From the NCBI GenBank assembly GCA_002709305.1, contig PAQM01000027.1, positions 100,731-164,730 of the forward strand: 64,000 nt of DNA, given 5' to 3'. Each line of letters starts with the position of its first letter. Within the stretch, counting starts at the first letter, position 1. The notes beneath the pieces are model-generated. The model was given only the letters and a program-made list of their open reading frames with translations. It made no database searches and was not told the DNA's origin. The stretch is from Crocinitomicaceae bacterium (GTDB lineage Bacteria > Bacteroidota > Bacteroidia > Flavobacteriales_D > Crocinitomicaceae). Below are positions 1 through 7,623 of this stretch, one piece after another. A program made the position numbers and the translations under genes.

Positions 1-1
1 A

Positions 2-2176
2 GATTCTATACTTGTTGAAAAGAAAAAAAAGAATATTAAAATCGTTCTTTCCCCTATAGCTCAAGAGATAAAAACTTTAGTTGTTTCTGCAAGTAGAAGG
101 TCTCAGGAGATTGAAGATGTCCCTATTTCCATGGAAGTTATAAAATCTGATTTCATTGAAAAAAAAGGACTAGTGAATTTAGAACAAGTAGCTGATCAAA
201 GTCCTGGTGTATACGTAATGGATGGCCAGGTTAGCATTCGAGGTGGGGGTGGATATGCATACGGTGTAGGTAGTCGTGTACTGGTGTTAACAAACGGTAT
301 GCCGCTAACCTCACCTGATTTAGGAGATGTGAAGTGGAATTCTATACCATTAGAATCAATGTCGCAAATTGAAATTATTAAAGGAGCATCTTCTGTTCTA
401 TACGGAAGTGGTGCTTTAAATGGGATGATTTCTTTGACACCAAGAGAACCTAGTAGAGATGGAGAACTTAAAGTCAAATTTCAATCTGGATTTTATGACA
501 ACCCTAAAAGAGGAACATTAAGATGGTGGGACGATGATACAACAAAATTTAATTTTTCTTCTAACCCAAAAATTAACCTACTAAATATCTACTATGGTAA
601 GATGTTTAATGAATTTGGATATACCATTTCTAGCAATGGGTACTTCACCAAAGGATATAAAGATGGTGAATACGAAAATAGAGTTAGACTAAGCGGAAAT
701 TTGTTTTATAGACCATCCAAAGCTCAAAATTTAAAAATGGGTGTTGCTTTCAATAGTCAATACGAAAATGTAGGTAGATTTATAATATGGGAAAGTGCTA
801 CTATGGCATACACTCCAACAGGAGGAGGGAGCCCAGACACAAACCCGAATTCATCAATTACTCAAGAAAGCTCTATTCGTGTCTGTGTAGATCCTTATAT
901 TAAATATCTAGGCAAAAAAAATTCTAAGCATGAGCTAAAAGGAAGATACTACCTTGTCTCTACCGGAAACCCTTTTGATGGTCTTTATTCTGCAACTAAA
1001 GCTGACATGTATTATGGAGACTATCAATTCTCTAAAAAATGGAATCAAATCCATAATCTTACATCAGGTGTTACTGCGAGTTCAAATATAATCAATAGCC
1101 GTGAAGATGTTTTTGGAGACCATACATCTATCAATTTAGCAGGTTATGCTCAATACGACTTAAACATGGAACGTCTTGATATAACTGCAGGAGTTCGACT
1201 AGAATACTTCAAACAAGATGATAGAACCCCTGATTCACAATTTGATTTATGGGAAACCAAGAATGTCATACCTATCTATCCTGTATTTAGAGCTGCGGTA
1301 CATTATGCACTAGCAAAAAACACCCATCTAAGATCTTCTTTTGGTCAAGGTATTCGTTTTCCATCAGTTGGAGAAAGATTCCTTACTGCAGAGAGCGGTG
1401 GTGCTAGAATTTTTCCTAACCCAGATATAGAACCAGAGAGAGGCTGGGCGACAGAAATAGGTATTAAACAAGTTTTTCACATTGGTAAATGGAGGTCATC
1501 TATAGATATTGCAGGATTTGTTAATCAATATGATAACATGATTGAATTCGCATTCGATAATGTTATGCCAGATAGTATCACTTCAGTATCTCTTGTTCCT
1601 GGCACACCAAATTATGTGGAGAATTTTTTCGGATTCCAAGCACAAAATACTGAACAAGCAAGAATCTCAGGAATAGAAGTTTCATTTAATAGTCAAGGAA
1701 AAATAAAAAATGTAGAGTTAAGAACACTAATTGGGTATACATATATGAAACCTGTTAGTTTAAACACAGATCCAACATATATCTCTACTTTTTCTGATCC
1801 TAGTTCGGATATGCTTAAGTATCGATTTAACCATTTAGCAAAAGCTGATGTTTCCATTACTTGGAAAGGGATCAGTATAGGATATTGCACAAGATATAAT
1901 AGCTTTATGTCAAATATTGACCGACTATTCATTGATGGAGTGCCTCTTATAACTGGCTCTACTATTGATGTATTGCCTGGGCTTGGAGAGTATAGAGAGA
2001 ATGAAGCAAAAAATAACGGGAGTATTGTTATGGACGCAAGAATAGGATATGAATTCATGGAAAAATATAGTATAAACATACTTGTCAACAACTTCCTTAA
2101 CAATGAATATTCAAGCAGACCAGCTGACATTCAACCACCAAGACAATTCCTTGTCCAATTAATGTATAATATTTAA
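2..2176 (+). CDS. TonB-dependent outer-membrane receptor, 5'-truncated by the window edge
   Basis: The reading frame is open from base 2, 43 codons before the first ATG at 131, so the gene begins upstream and its signal peptide is not visible. The visible 724 residues begin just before the plug (VVSASRR, EDVPISME), carry the plug core (SPGVYVMDGQVSIRGG, GASSVLYGSGALNG) and run through a long beta-barrel to the stop. Such receptors bind a ligand at the cell surface and import it using TonB/ExbBD energy; the ligand cannot be told from sequence. It is a close paralogue of the 787-residue receptor at 53065-55428, matching it nearly block for block from plug to C-terminus. That paralogue has an N-terminal carboxypeptidase-like domain, so this one probably does too. 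The next gene starts 10 nt downstream and is likely co-transcribed. The product ends in Ile rather than the usual terminal aromatic residue. Confidence 0.93.
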   Translation, partial: DSILVEKKKKNIKIVLSPIAQEIKTLVVSASRRSQEIEDVPISMEVIKSDFIEKKGLVNLEQVADQSPGVYVMDGQVSIRGGGGYAYGVGSRVLVLTNGMPLTSPDLGDVKWNSIPLESMSQIEIIKGASSVLYGSGALNGMISLTPREPSRDGELKVKFQSGFYDNPKRGTLRWWDDDTTKFNFSSNPKINLLNIYYGKMFNEFGYTISSNGYFTKGYKDGEYENRVRLSGNLFYRPSKAQNLKMGVAFNSQYENVGRFIIWESATMAYTPTGGGSPDTNPNSSITQESSIRVCVDPYIKYLGKKNSKHELKGRYYLVSTGNPFDGLYSATKADMYYGDYQFSKKWNQIHNLTSGVTASSNIINSREDVFGDHTSINLAGYAQYDLNMERLDITAGVRLEYFKQDDRTPDSQFDLWETKNVIPIYPVFRAAVHYALAKNTHLRSSFGQGIRFPSVGERFLTAESGGARIFPNPDIEPERGWATEIGIKQVFHIGKWRSSIDIAGFVNQYDNMIEFAFDNVMPDSITSVSLVPGTPNYVENFFGFQAQNTEQARISGIEVSFNSQGKIKNVELRTLIGYTYMKPVSLNTDPTYISTFSDPSSDMLKYRFNHLAKADVSITWKGISIGYCTRYNSFMSNIDRLFIDGVPLITGSTIDVLPGLGEYRENEAKNNGSIVMDARIGYEFMEKYSINILVNNFLNNEYSSRPADIQPPRQFLVQLMYNI

Positions 2177-2186
2177 ACAAAATAAT

Positions 2187-2765
2187 ATGAGATTAATTCT
2201 AATCATAATTGCTCTTCCATTAATTTGTAGTAGTCAAATTGATGACTTCAATACTAAAAGACATAACAAAGATAAAACCCTAATGATTGGACTTGGAAGT
2301 TGGGCAAGTGCCAACTTAATTGGAAGTGGTGCAGGATGGATATTATCAAAGAATGATCAATCAAAACATTTTCATCAAATGAATGTGATGTGGAATATTG
2401 TAAATTTAGGTATTGCTATACCCGGTTATTTAAAAGCTAAAAAAAGTGCGTCAAACTTAAGTTTTTATGAAACTTTTAATGAACAAAGAAGAACAGAAAA
2501 AACATTTCTTATTAATGCAGGTATCGACATTGCGTATATTTCTAGTGGATTAATTTTAAACAGTGAATCAAAATATCATAAAGATAAGTCTGATCTTCTT
2601 AAAGGTTTTGGTCATAGCTTAATTCTTCAAGGAAGTTTTTTATTAATCTTTGATTGGGTATCATATAGTATACACAACAAAAATTATAAAAAGAACCTTG
2701 CTCCAATTCTAAAAAAAATAGATTTAAGTGACAATGGTATTGGTGTCAAATTTAAAATCGACTAA
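2187..2765 (+). CDS. Small membrane protein, likely DUF6992 family
   Basis: The 192-residue product starts with a short signal-like segment (MRLILIIIALPLICSSQ). It then carries FNTKRHNKDKTLMIGLGSWA and KHFHQMNVMWNIVNLGIA, which I associate with an uncharacterised Bacteroidota membrane family (DUF6992, from memory). Hydrophobic stretches near residues 30-52, 72-86, 110-125 and 145-163 suggest about four membrane segments. It follows the TonB receptor by 10 nt and is probably in its operon, so a role accessory to uptake is possible but not shown. Its stop codon overlaps the 3' end of the convergent gene at 2762 by 4 nt. Function is unknown. Confidence 0.75.
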   Translation: MRLILIIIALPLICSSQIDDFNTKRHNKDKTLMIGLGSWASANLIGSGAGWILSKNDQSKHFHQMNVMWNIVNLGIAIPGYLKAKKSASNLSFYETFNEQRRTEKTFLINAGIDIAYISSGLILNSESKYHKDKSDLLKGFGHSLILQGSFLLIFDWVSYSIHNKNYKKNLAPILKKIDLSDNGIGVKFKID

Positions 2766-3478
2766 AGGCCTAATTTTTTTGCGTAAAAGAGAACTTGATT
2801 GAGTGTCTCTTTATCGTCTTTCATAGAAAACTTGGCTTTCATAATAATTTGTTCACATTTATTCTTCCAAACCAAGGCAAATTGATTATGAAGTTTATTC
2901 TCATTTGTGTTTTTAGTGAAAAAATTTCCAACTGTCTTTGCTTTAGGGTAAGCTAAAGTCAAGAACTCTAGAATGTCTTGTTTAGTTGTTGGAATAGGGA
3001 AACTAGAAATAATTTCCATTTTTTTTCTATCTACCCTATTAGGTCCTGTAATATGAGAGAAAGACTCAGAAAACACTTTACCAAAAGAGGAGAATATTGA
3101 ATTAGGATCACTTTGTCTGTCTTCTTCTGCTTCATTTAATAGTTTAAATAAACTTTGAATTGAAGAATTTGATTTTCTATCAAGAACATTATACCCACAG
3201 TATTCACATGAAGTAACGTAGGGATCAATATTAGCTTGACAATTTGGACATTTTATGTTCTTTGTTTCTTTTTGGATACTTGATTGATTTGGTTCTGAAG
3301 ATTTTGATTCATTTTGATTGTTTTTCTCGTAAATCCTCGCATCTAATACCATTTCAAACTCTTCTTGGTCAATGCCTAACTTGAGAGCCTTATTAATTAA
3401 AATTTCCCGCTCTTTTTTGGAAATCTGCCCATCGACAAGAGCATATTTAATTAACTTTTCAATCTCTTCTTGATACAT
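2762..3478 (-). CDS. TerB-like / zinc-ribbon protein
   Basis: The 238-residue soluble protein has three visible parts. Residues 1-50 form an acidic helical segment (KLIKYALVDGQISKKEREIL) like the start of TerB/DjlA-type domains, which often carry a D-G-x-[IV]-x-x-x-E signature. Residues 77-94 form a double-knuckle zinc ribbon with Cys77, Cys80, Cys91 and Cys94. The C-terminal 110 residues are unrecognised and include an SFPIPTTKQDILEFL segment. Its ATG abuts the stop of the upstream 112-residue membrane-protein gene with no spacer, so the two are translationally coupled and form one unit with the SPFH gene at 3825. Zinc ribbons next to SPFH proteins also occur in the Bacillus ydjGHI membrane-stress genes. 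A role in membrane homeostasis is inferred, not shown. Confidence 0.75.
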   Translation of the reverse strand: MYQEEIEKLIKYALVDGQISKKEREILINKALKLGIDQEEFEMVLDARIYEKNNQNESKSSEPNQSSIQKETKNIKCPNCQANIDPYVTSCEYCGYNVLDRKSNSSIQSLFKLLNEAEEDRQSDPNSIFSSFGKVFSESFSHITGPNRVDRKKMEIISSFPIPTTKQDILEFLTLAYPKAKTVGNFFTKNTNENKLHNQFALVWKNKCEQIIMKAKFSMKDDKETLNQVLFYAKKLGL

Positions 3479-3817
3479 TTATTTTTTTCTTAAGACAAGA
3501 CCTAATACAAAAACCAAAATTTCAAAGAAGAACAAAAATGTAACGATAAGTATTATCCAATTATTTTCTATGTGAGATGATGCAAAAAGACAAAGTATAT
3601 ACCTAATGAATCCTGAAGCTAAAAATAAAAATGTAAAAACCGCTTTAAAAGCATTATCTAGAAAGCGATTATAAAGGGCAAAAATTATCCCTGTAGAAGT
3701 TAAGATGCTTATATCAGCTAGAATCCAATTAAAAAATGAATAATTACTGATTATCATTCCAGTTAAAGAATTTAGTATTATAGCTAGAAACCCTCCTATG
3801 AGAAAAATATTTTTCAT
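3479..3817 (-). CDS. Four-helix integral membrane protein, unknown function
   Basis: This 112-residue protein is almost entirely hydrophobic, with about four membrane segments (near residues 4-25, 28-48, 56-77 and 86-108) and a short basic tail (LRKK). I do not recognise a family. It is the middle gene of a three-gene minus-strand unit: 7 nt separate it from the SPFH/SHOCT gene upstream, and its stop directly abuts the start of the zinc-ribbon gene downstream. The packing suggests it is the membrane anchor or partner of the two soluble proteins; that is inference. Confidence 0.7.
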   Translation of the reverse strand: MKNIFLIGGFLAIILNSLTGMIISNYSFFNWILADISILTSTGIIFALYNRFLDNAFKAVFTFLFLASGFIRYILCLFASSHIENNWIILIVTFLFFFEILVFVLGLVLRKK

Positions 3818-3824
3818 ATAACTA

Positions 3825-4895
3825 CTATTTAAGTTTTTCTAACAGCTCTTTCTTTTTTAATTCAAACTCTTCGTCAGATATTATTCCTTCTTCTTTGAGA
3901 CTACCCAATTGCTTGAGCAATTTTATTGTCTCTTCATTTGAATCTTTAGGCTTGTTATCATCTTTCGCGGTATTTTTGGACATCATATTTCCCATTTGTT
4001 CAGCAATAGGATTAACCATACCTAAACCAACCATTGTACCTAAAATCCCCCCTGCATCACCATCTCCACCACCTATATTTTCAGCAGCCTTTTCAGTCGT
4101 GTCAAAGCTTCTCTCAACTTTATACACCTCTAGATTCTCTGCTCTACGTTTTAGGCGCATTCGTTCATCTAAATCTTCAGACATTATTTTTTGAAACTGT
4201 TCAACGACATCTTTTACACGCTTATCATCATCAATAACAGGAATTGATTCAATATTAAATAATTTTAATTCTATGCCATATTCATTTAAATGATTATTTA
4301 CTATTGACTTAACTGCTAATCCAACCTCTAAAACAATACTTTCTAATTCTAATGGACTTAACTTTTGTTCAGCACTAATTTTTGTAATAGTACTTTTAAC
4401 GTTCTCTATGATAACTCCTTGAAAAAAATTCGATAATGATTCCGTATCAAAATCCTTTAAGGTACCTATGATTTTCGTAAGGAATTTTTTGGAGTCTTGA
4501 ACAACTATAGCAAATGACCCTCTACACGAAACTGGAATTGGCACTTTAAATGTCGGCTCTAACATGTTAAATGGGACAAGACCAAACTTTGCATCCATAG
4601 AAACTGCTTTATTTACAAAATAAACTTCCGCAGAAAAGGGACTATTGCCTCCATAAACTAATCCAACAAGAGAAGAAAGTAGAGGTAAGTTCTTTGAGCT
4701 TAATGTATGAGTGCCGGGGTTAAAAATATCTAAAAGCTTTCCTCCTTTATAAAAACAAGCTTCTTGTGATTCATTTACTATAAGTTGTGAGCCCATCCTT
4801 AATTGATTCTCACGAGAAGAGCTTGAATCTGACCTCCATTTCCAAACAAGAACATCATTTGGACCTTCATATTTAAGAACATCTAATATTGCCAT
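3825..4895 (-). CDS. SPFH-domain (YdjI/virion-core-like) protein with C-terminal SHOCT domain
   Basis: The open frame extends to a GTG at 4901, but the ATG at 4895 gives the expected N-terminus MAILDVLKYEGPNDVLVWKW and is preferred (356 residues). The N-terminal ~220 residues look like the SPFH/band-7-like group once labelled virion core protein or YdjI: an LVWKW strand, GSQLIVNESQEACFYKGGK, and FNPGTHTL. A Gly-rich linker follows near residue 275 (GGGDGDAGGILG), and the last ~33 residues are a SHOCT motif (LGSLKEEGIISDEEFELKKK). Known relatives form membrane-associated oligomers in envelope-stress responses, and SHOCT segments often mediate oligomerisation. It heads a unit with a 4-TM protein and a zinc-ribbon protein. 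No PspA homologue is visible nearby. Confidence 0.82.
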   Translation of the reverse strand: MAILDVLKYEGPNDVLVWKWRSDSSSSRENQLRMGSQLIVNESQEACFYKGGKLLDIFNPGTHTLSSKNLPLLSSLVGLVYGGNSPFSAEVYFVNKAVSMDAKFGLVPFNMLEPTFKVPIPVSCRGSFAIVVQDSKKFLTKIIGTLKDFDTESLSNFFQGVIIENVKSTITKISAEQKLSPLELESIVLEVGLAVKSIVNNHLNEYGIELKLFNIESIPVIDDDKRVKDVVEQFQKIMSEDLDERMRLKRRAENLEVYKVERSFDTTEKAAENIGGGDGDAGGILGTMVGLGMVNPIAEQMGNMMSKNTAKDDNKPKDSNEETIKLLKQLGSLKEEGIISDEEFELKKKELLEKLK

Positions 4896-4984
4896 AAACA
4901 CTAAAGTTAGAAAAATAGTTTAATTGTATACTATTAACCATATAACATTAAGTTTTAAATCTTAAAAAAATGTAATTTATTCCC

Positions 4985-5012
4985 TTGCTAAACACATATT
5001 AACATACATTTG
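4985..5012 (+). promoter_or_regulatory. Bacteroidota-type promoter (TTG-N17-TACATTTG)
   Basis: TTG at 4985-4987 is followed 17 nt later by TACATTTG (5005-5012), a full match to the Bacteroidota -7 element TAnnTTTG. The expected start of transcription is about 5017-5019. This is the best two-box promoter in the window and would transcribe the leader ORF at 5019 and the membrane-protein gene at 5148. Confidence 0.5.
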
Positions 5013-5018
5013 TTTACA

Positions 5019-5108
5019 ATGAAAAGTAGATTAAAACTTAACTTAATTGTGTGTTTATCAACACTTTTGTGTTTAAAATATAAACCTCTTGAAATAAGTC
5101 TAGAGTAA
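5019..5108 (+). CDS. Possible 29-residue leader ORF
   Basis: An ATG at 5019 opens a 29-codon frame ending TAA at 5106-5108. The peptide has a basic N-terminus (MKSRLKLNL) and a hydrophobic centre (IVCLSTLLCL), resembling a truncated signal or membrane peptide. The ATG lies 6 nt after a TAnnTTTG box, about where transcription should begin, so the message would be leaderless or nearly so. It ends 39 nt before the 268-residue membrane-protein gene. It could be a leader peptide, a tiny membrane protein or chance; no homology can be judged at this length. Confidence 0.25.
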   Translation: MKSRLKLNLIVCLSTLLCLKYKPLEISLE

Positions 5109-5147
5109 ATTGTTATTATTTTGGTTTAAATTTTAAAACAAATTAAA

Positions 5148-5954
5148 ATGGAAACAAACGAAAAAGTCAATGAAATGACTAATCAATTACTTGACGCACC
5201 AAAAATGGTTAGCGACAAACTTCCTTGGAATAATTGGACTGCTTGCATAGAAGATTCTGAAAACAAAATTGCAGGTTGGATCGGAAAAATATTTCAAGTT
5301 TTAGCACTTGCTACTTGTTTAATGATTATTTGGGGCACATTAGAGCCAATGTGGGCAGATTCTGGAGCTATGTGGAAAGGTGAAGGGGCTGAAATAGATC
5401 AAATGATCAGCAACATTTTATCTATTTTATTATGGGTATGTATTGCTTTTCCTATAGCTCAAATTATAAGAAATGTTGGTGATGGACTTGGTGGTTCTAA
5501 AAGCAACACTATTAATCTAGTGTTTTTAGACATACCAGTTGCTCTAATAAAAATGGCTGGTTATATTTTAGCTATGGTTGGTCTTTTTGCCGCCGTTTCA
5601 GCTCTAATTAGCTTTATTACAACCCTTGATGTTGGTAATGCTATGGGTATGGATATGTCAGAATTAACTGAAATGGGTTCTATAGGAACTGCTATTTTAT
5701 TTGGCATATTAAGTGACTTAGGAATGGGTCAATTTGGTGATATGATGACTGAAATGATGGCTGGACCAAGTATGGGTAATGGAGACGCTTGGACAGTAGC
5801 TGGAGCTATGGGAGTGTTTGGATCATTTGTATCAATCGTAGTTATCTTAGTTAACTTATATATAAATGTAATGGTATATCAATTCCTATATGGATTAGCC
5901 TCTACATTGGTGAAATGGATAAAAGCTCCATATTTACCTTTTAAGTCTTTATAA
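5148..5954 (+). CDS. Met-rich integral membrane protein, unknown function
   Basis: The 268-residue protein has no recognised family. It has a soluble N-terminus with two Trp-containing motifs (LPWNNWTACIEDSENKIAGW) and hydrophobic segments near residues 46-66, 88-108, 132-158 and 218-252. Between the third and fourth lies a Gly/Met-rich stretch (residues 165-207) with ten Met residues, including MGMDM and MMTEMM. It is transcribed divergently from the SPFH/zinc-ribbon unit across a 252-bp intergenic region and is followed by a strong terminator at 5971, so it is probably monocistronic. Its membrane location is well supported; a transport or metal-related role is only a guess. Confidence 0.75.
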   Translation: METNEKVNEMTNQLLDAPKMVSDKLPWNNWTACIEDSENKIAGWIGKIFQVLALATCLMIIWGTLEPMWADSGAMWKGEGAEIDQMISNILSILLWVCIAFPIAQIIRNVGDGLGGSKSNTINLVFLDIPVALIKMAGYILAMVGLFAAVSALISFITTLDVGNAMGMDMSELTEMGSIGTAILFGILSDLGMGQFGDMMTEMMAGPSMGNGDAWTVAGAMGVFGSFVSIVVILVNLYINVMVYQFLYGLASTLVKWIKAPYLPFKSL

Positions 5955-5970
5955 TAAATTATTATAATGT

Positions 5971-6004
5971 AAAAAAGACCTCTAAATAAGAGGTCTTTTT
6001 TTTT
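5971..6004 (+). terminator. Rho-independent terminator
   Basis: A perfect 13-bp stem (AAAAAAGACCTCT with AGAGGTCTTTTTT) and a 5-nt AAATA loop run straight into a T tract. It lies 17 nt after the stop of the 268-residue membrane-protein gene. The A tract on the 5' side means it could also serve the convergent minus-strand gene ending at 6022. Confidence 0.9.
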
Positions 6005-6021
6005 ATATGATAAATAAAAAA

Positions 6022-6567
6022 TTACTTTATCCATTTCTTTATAATGCGCTTTCTCAACTTCTTCCTGAAACGTTTAATAACAGATTCACGATCACCAATA
6101 TTCCCACATTTAATAATTTCAGAATAAATCAGTCTACTATCTCTAAAAAATTTAACCTCAAAGCTAATAGAAACAATATCTTCCCTATAAAGGCCGAATA
6201 ACCCACTTAGTCCAAGTGCTGTTTGTAAATCGTCATTGATTCCTGAAACCTTAAATCTTCGATCAAATCCACGAACACTTAATAATAAATATGTATCAAT
6301 ATCATTTTGATTTATCAATTTTACTATAGAATCTGAAATTAATACCAGTGGTGACTGTCCAAGCTTCATAATATTTAAAGAAGGAACTGCTTTAATATTA
6401 AAAGAATTTAATAACTCAGTTGTATTTATTTCTAAAGAATAACGATCTTCCATCTTGTCTGTTTGAGCTATTACTATAGCATTTTTCAAATTAAGTCTTA
6501 TATTTTTCTTATTCTGAGCAGATGCCGATATCGTTATCAACGCTAATAATAATGTTAATCTTTTCAT
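6022..6567 (-). CDS. Secreted hypothetical protein
   Basis: The open frame reaches 6621, but the ATG at 6567 gives a clean signal peptide (MKRLTLLLALITISASAQ) and is the likely start (181 residues). The mature part is a soluble alpha/beta sequence with no motif I know. It ends in a very basic tail (KRFRKKLRKRIIKKW), which is unusual for an exported protein and may bind acidic polymer or nucleic acid. It lies 57 nt downstream of ispD on the same strand and may share its transcript. It converges on the terminator at 5971. Confidence 0.7.
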   Translation of the reverse strand: MKRLTLLLALITISASAQNKKNIRLNLKNAIVIAQTDKMEDRYSLEINTTELLNSFNIKAVPSLNIMKLGQSPLVLISDSIVKLINQNDIDTYLLLSVRGFDRRFKVSGINDDLQTALGLSGLFGLYREDIVSISFEVKFFRDSRLIYSEIIKCGNIGDRESVIKRFRKKLRKRIIKKWIK

Positions 6568-6624
6568 ATTTAAAAAACTTAAAACAAATATACTATTATT
6601 GGGCTTGAGAAAACATTTCAAAAA

Positions 6625-7287
6625 CTATTTAAGAAACAACCCAGCGAGTTGTAAATCAATTTTCCTAGTAATTTTAATGTTTTCTTCATTCCCTTGTACC
6701 ATCTTAATTTCAAATCCAGCTTCTTCTACTAAAGTAGAATCATCTGTTATACCTTCATGAAAAGGCAAATTATATGCCTGTTGAAGAATCTCTTTTTTGA
6801 AACATTGTGGTGTTTGAACAATATTATAAAGTGAACGATCTACTGACTTTGAAGTATCATTATTCTGTATACGAAGAGACTCTTTTAACCCAATAACAGG
6901 TATAACAGACTCATAATCTTTTAATGCCTCTATGCAAGTTTCTATAGTTTTAAATGAAACTAAAGGGCGTACCCCATCATGAACAAGTATATAATCCCCA
7001 AAACAATAATCTAAAGTATTTTTAATAGAATGATACCTTTCCGTACCTCCTTCAACTATCCGGTGAGGAATTTTAAAGTCATGAGAAACTATTAACTCTT
7101 CCCAATACAATCTCCAATCTCTAGGTAGAGTAAGAATGAGCTGGAATTTTGGGTTAAAATGATAAAATTTTTCTAAAGTATGCATAAGTATTGGCTTATC
7201 ATTAACTTCAATGAATTGCTTAGGCAAATCAGAGTTCATTCTCTTTCCTATACCTCCAGCTGTAATGATTACTGTATAAAAAGACAT
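6625..7287 (-). CDS. ispD: 2-C-methyl-D-erythritol 4-phosphate cytidylyltransferase
   Basis: IspD joins CTP and methylerythritol phosphate to give CDP-methylerythritol, the third step of the MEP isoprenoid pathway. The 220-residue length is typical. The nucleotide-binding signature is near the N-terminus (ITAGGIGKRMNSDLPKQF), with VHDGVRPLVS in the middle and a TDDSTLVE segment near the C-terminus; all are family landmarks. The preceding MEP enzyme, Dxr/IspC, is encoded at 48786-49940 in this window. It lies upstream of a secreted protein gene at 6022-6567 and may share a transcript with it. Confidence 0.96.
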   Translation of the reverse strand: MSFYTVIITAGGIGKRMNSDLPKQFIEVNDKPILMHTLEKFYHFNPKFQLILTLPRDWRLYWEELIVSHDFKIPHRIVEGGTERYHSIKNTLDYCFGDYILVHDGVRPLVSFKTIETCIEALKDYESVIPVIGLKESLRIQNNDTSKSVDRSLYNIVQTPQCFKKEILQQAYNLPFHEGITDDSTLVEEAGFEIKMVQGNEENIKITRKIDLQLAGLFLK

Positions 7288-7355
7288 AAATTAAAAATAC
7301 TTTTTCAGCTTAGAAATGAAACTTTTTTCGAAAAAAACAAAAAGTGTTGAAACAA

Positions 7356-7550
7356 TCACTTTAATTGATCGGCATCTTTATCAGCGGCCATATTATATTG
7401 TCTCTGCTTGTACAGCCAAAAAAACATGCCAAAAAAGCCTAAGAAAACGCAAAAGTAATTAAATAGGTTCCCTATCATATCTGCCTCTAACAATAAAAAT
7501 GTCATTTGCATAAAATCACCTATTGCATAAAAAAAATCGGATAATGTCAT
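7356..7550 (-). CDS. Small membrane protein, possibly DUF6341
   Basis: The 64-residue protein has an amphipathic N-terminus (MTLSDFFYAIGDFMQMTF) and one clear membrane helix (NYFCVFLGFFGMFFWLY), then a polar tail rich in Asp and Lys. It resembles a short Bacteroidota family (DUF6341, from memory) in the layout FF...LEAD...N-x-x-x-(TM)-WLYKQRQYN. It lies between ispD and rsmA on the same strand, with 68 nt and 73 nt gaps. Function is unknown. Confidence 0.6.
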   Translation of the reverse strand: MTLSDFFYAIGDFMQMTFLLLEADMIGNLFNYFCVFLGFFGMFFWLYKQRQYNMAADKDADQLK

Positions 7551-7623
7551 AATATCACTTTTTTATTAAATACAAAATAAAGCATATTTTTTAAATATTT
7601 AATTAAATCAATTAATATTTAAT

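Noticed and set aside
1693..2130. Antisense ORF inside the TonB receptor
   Set aside because: The receptor frame is conserved in its paralogue, and the antisense frame shows no family signal.
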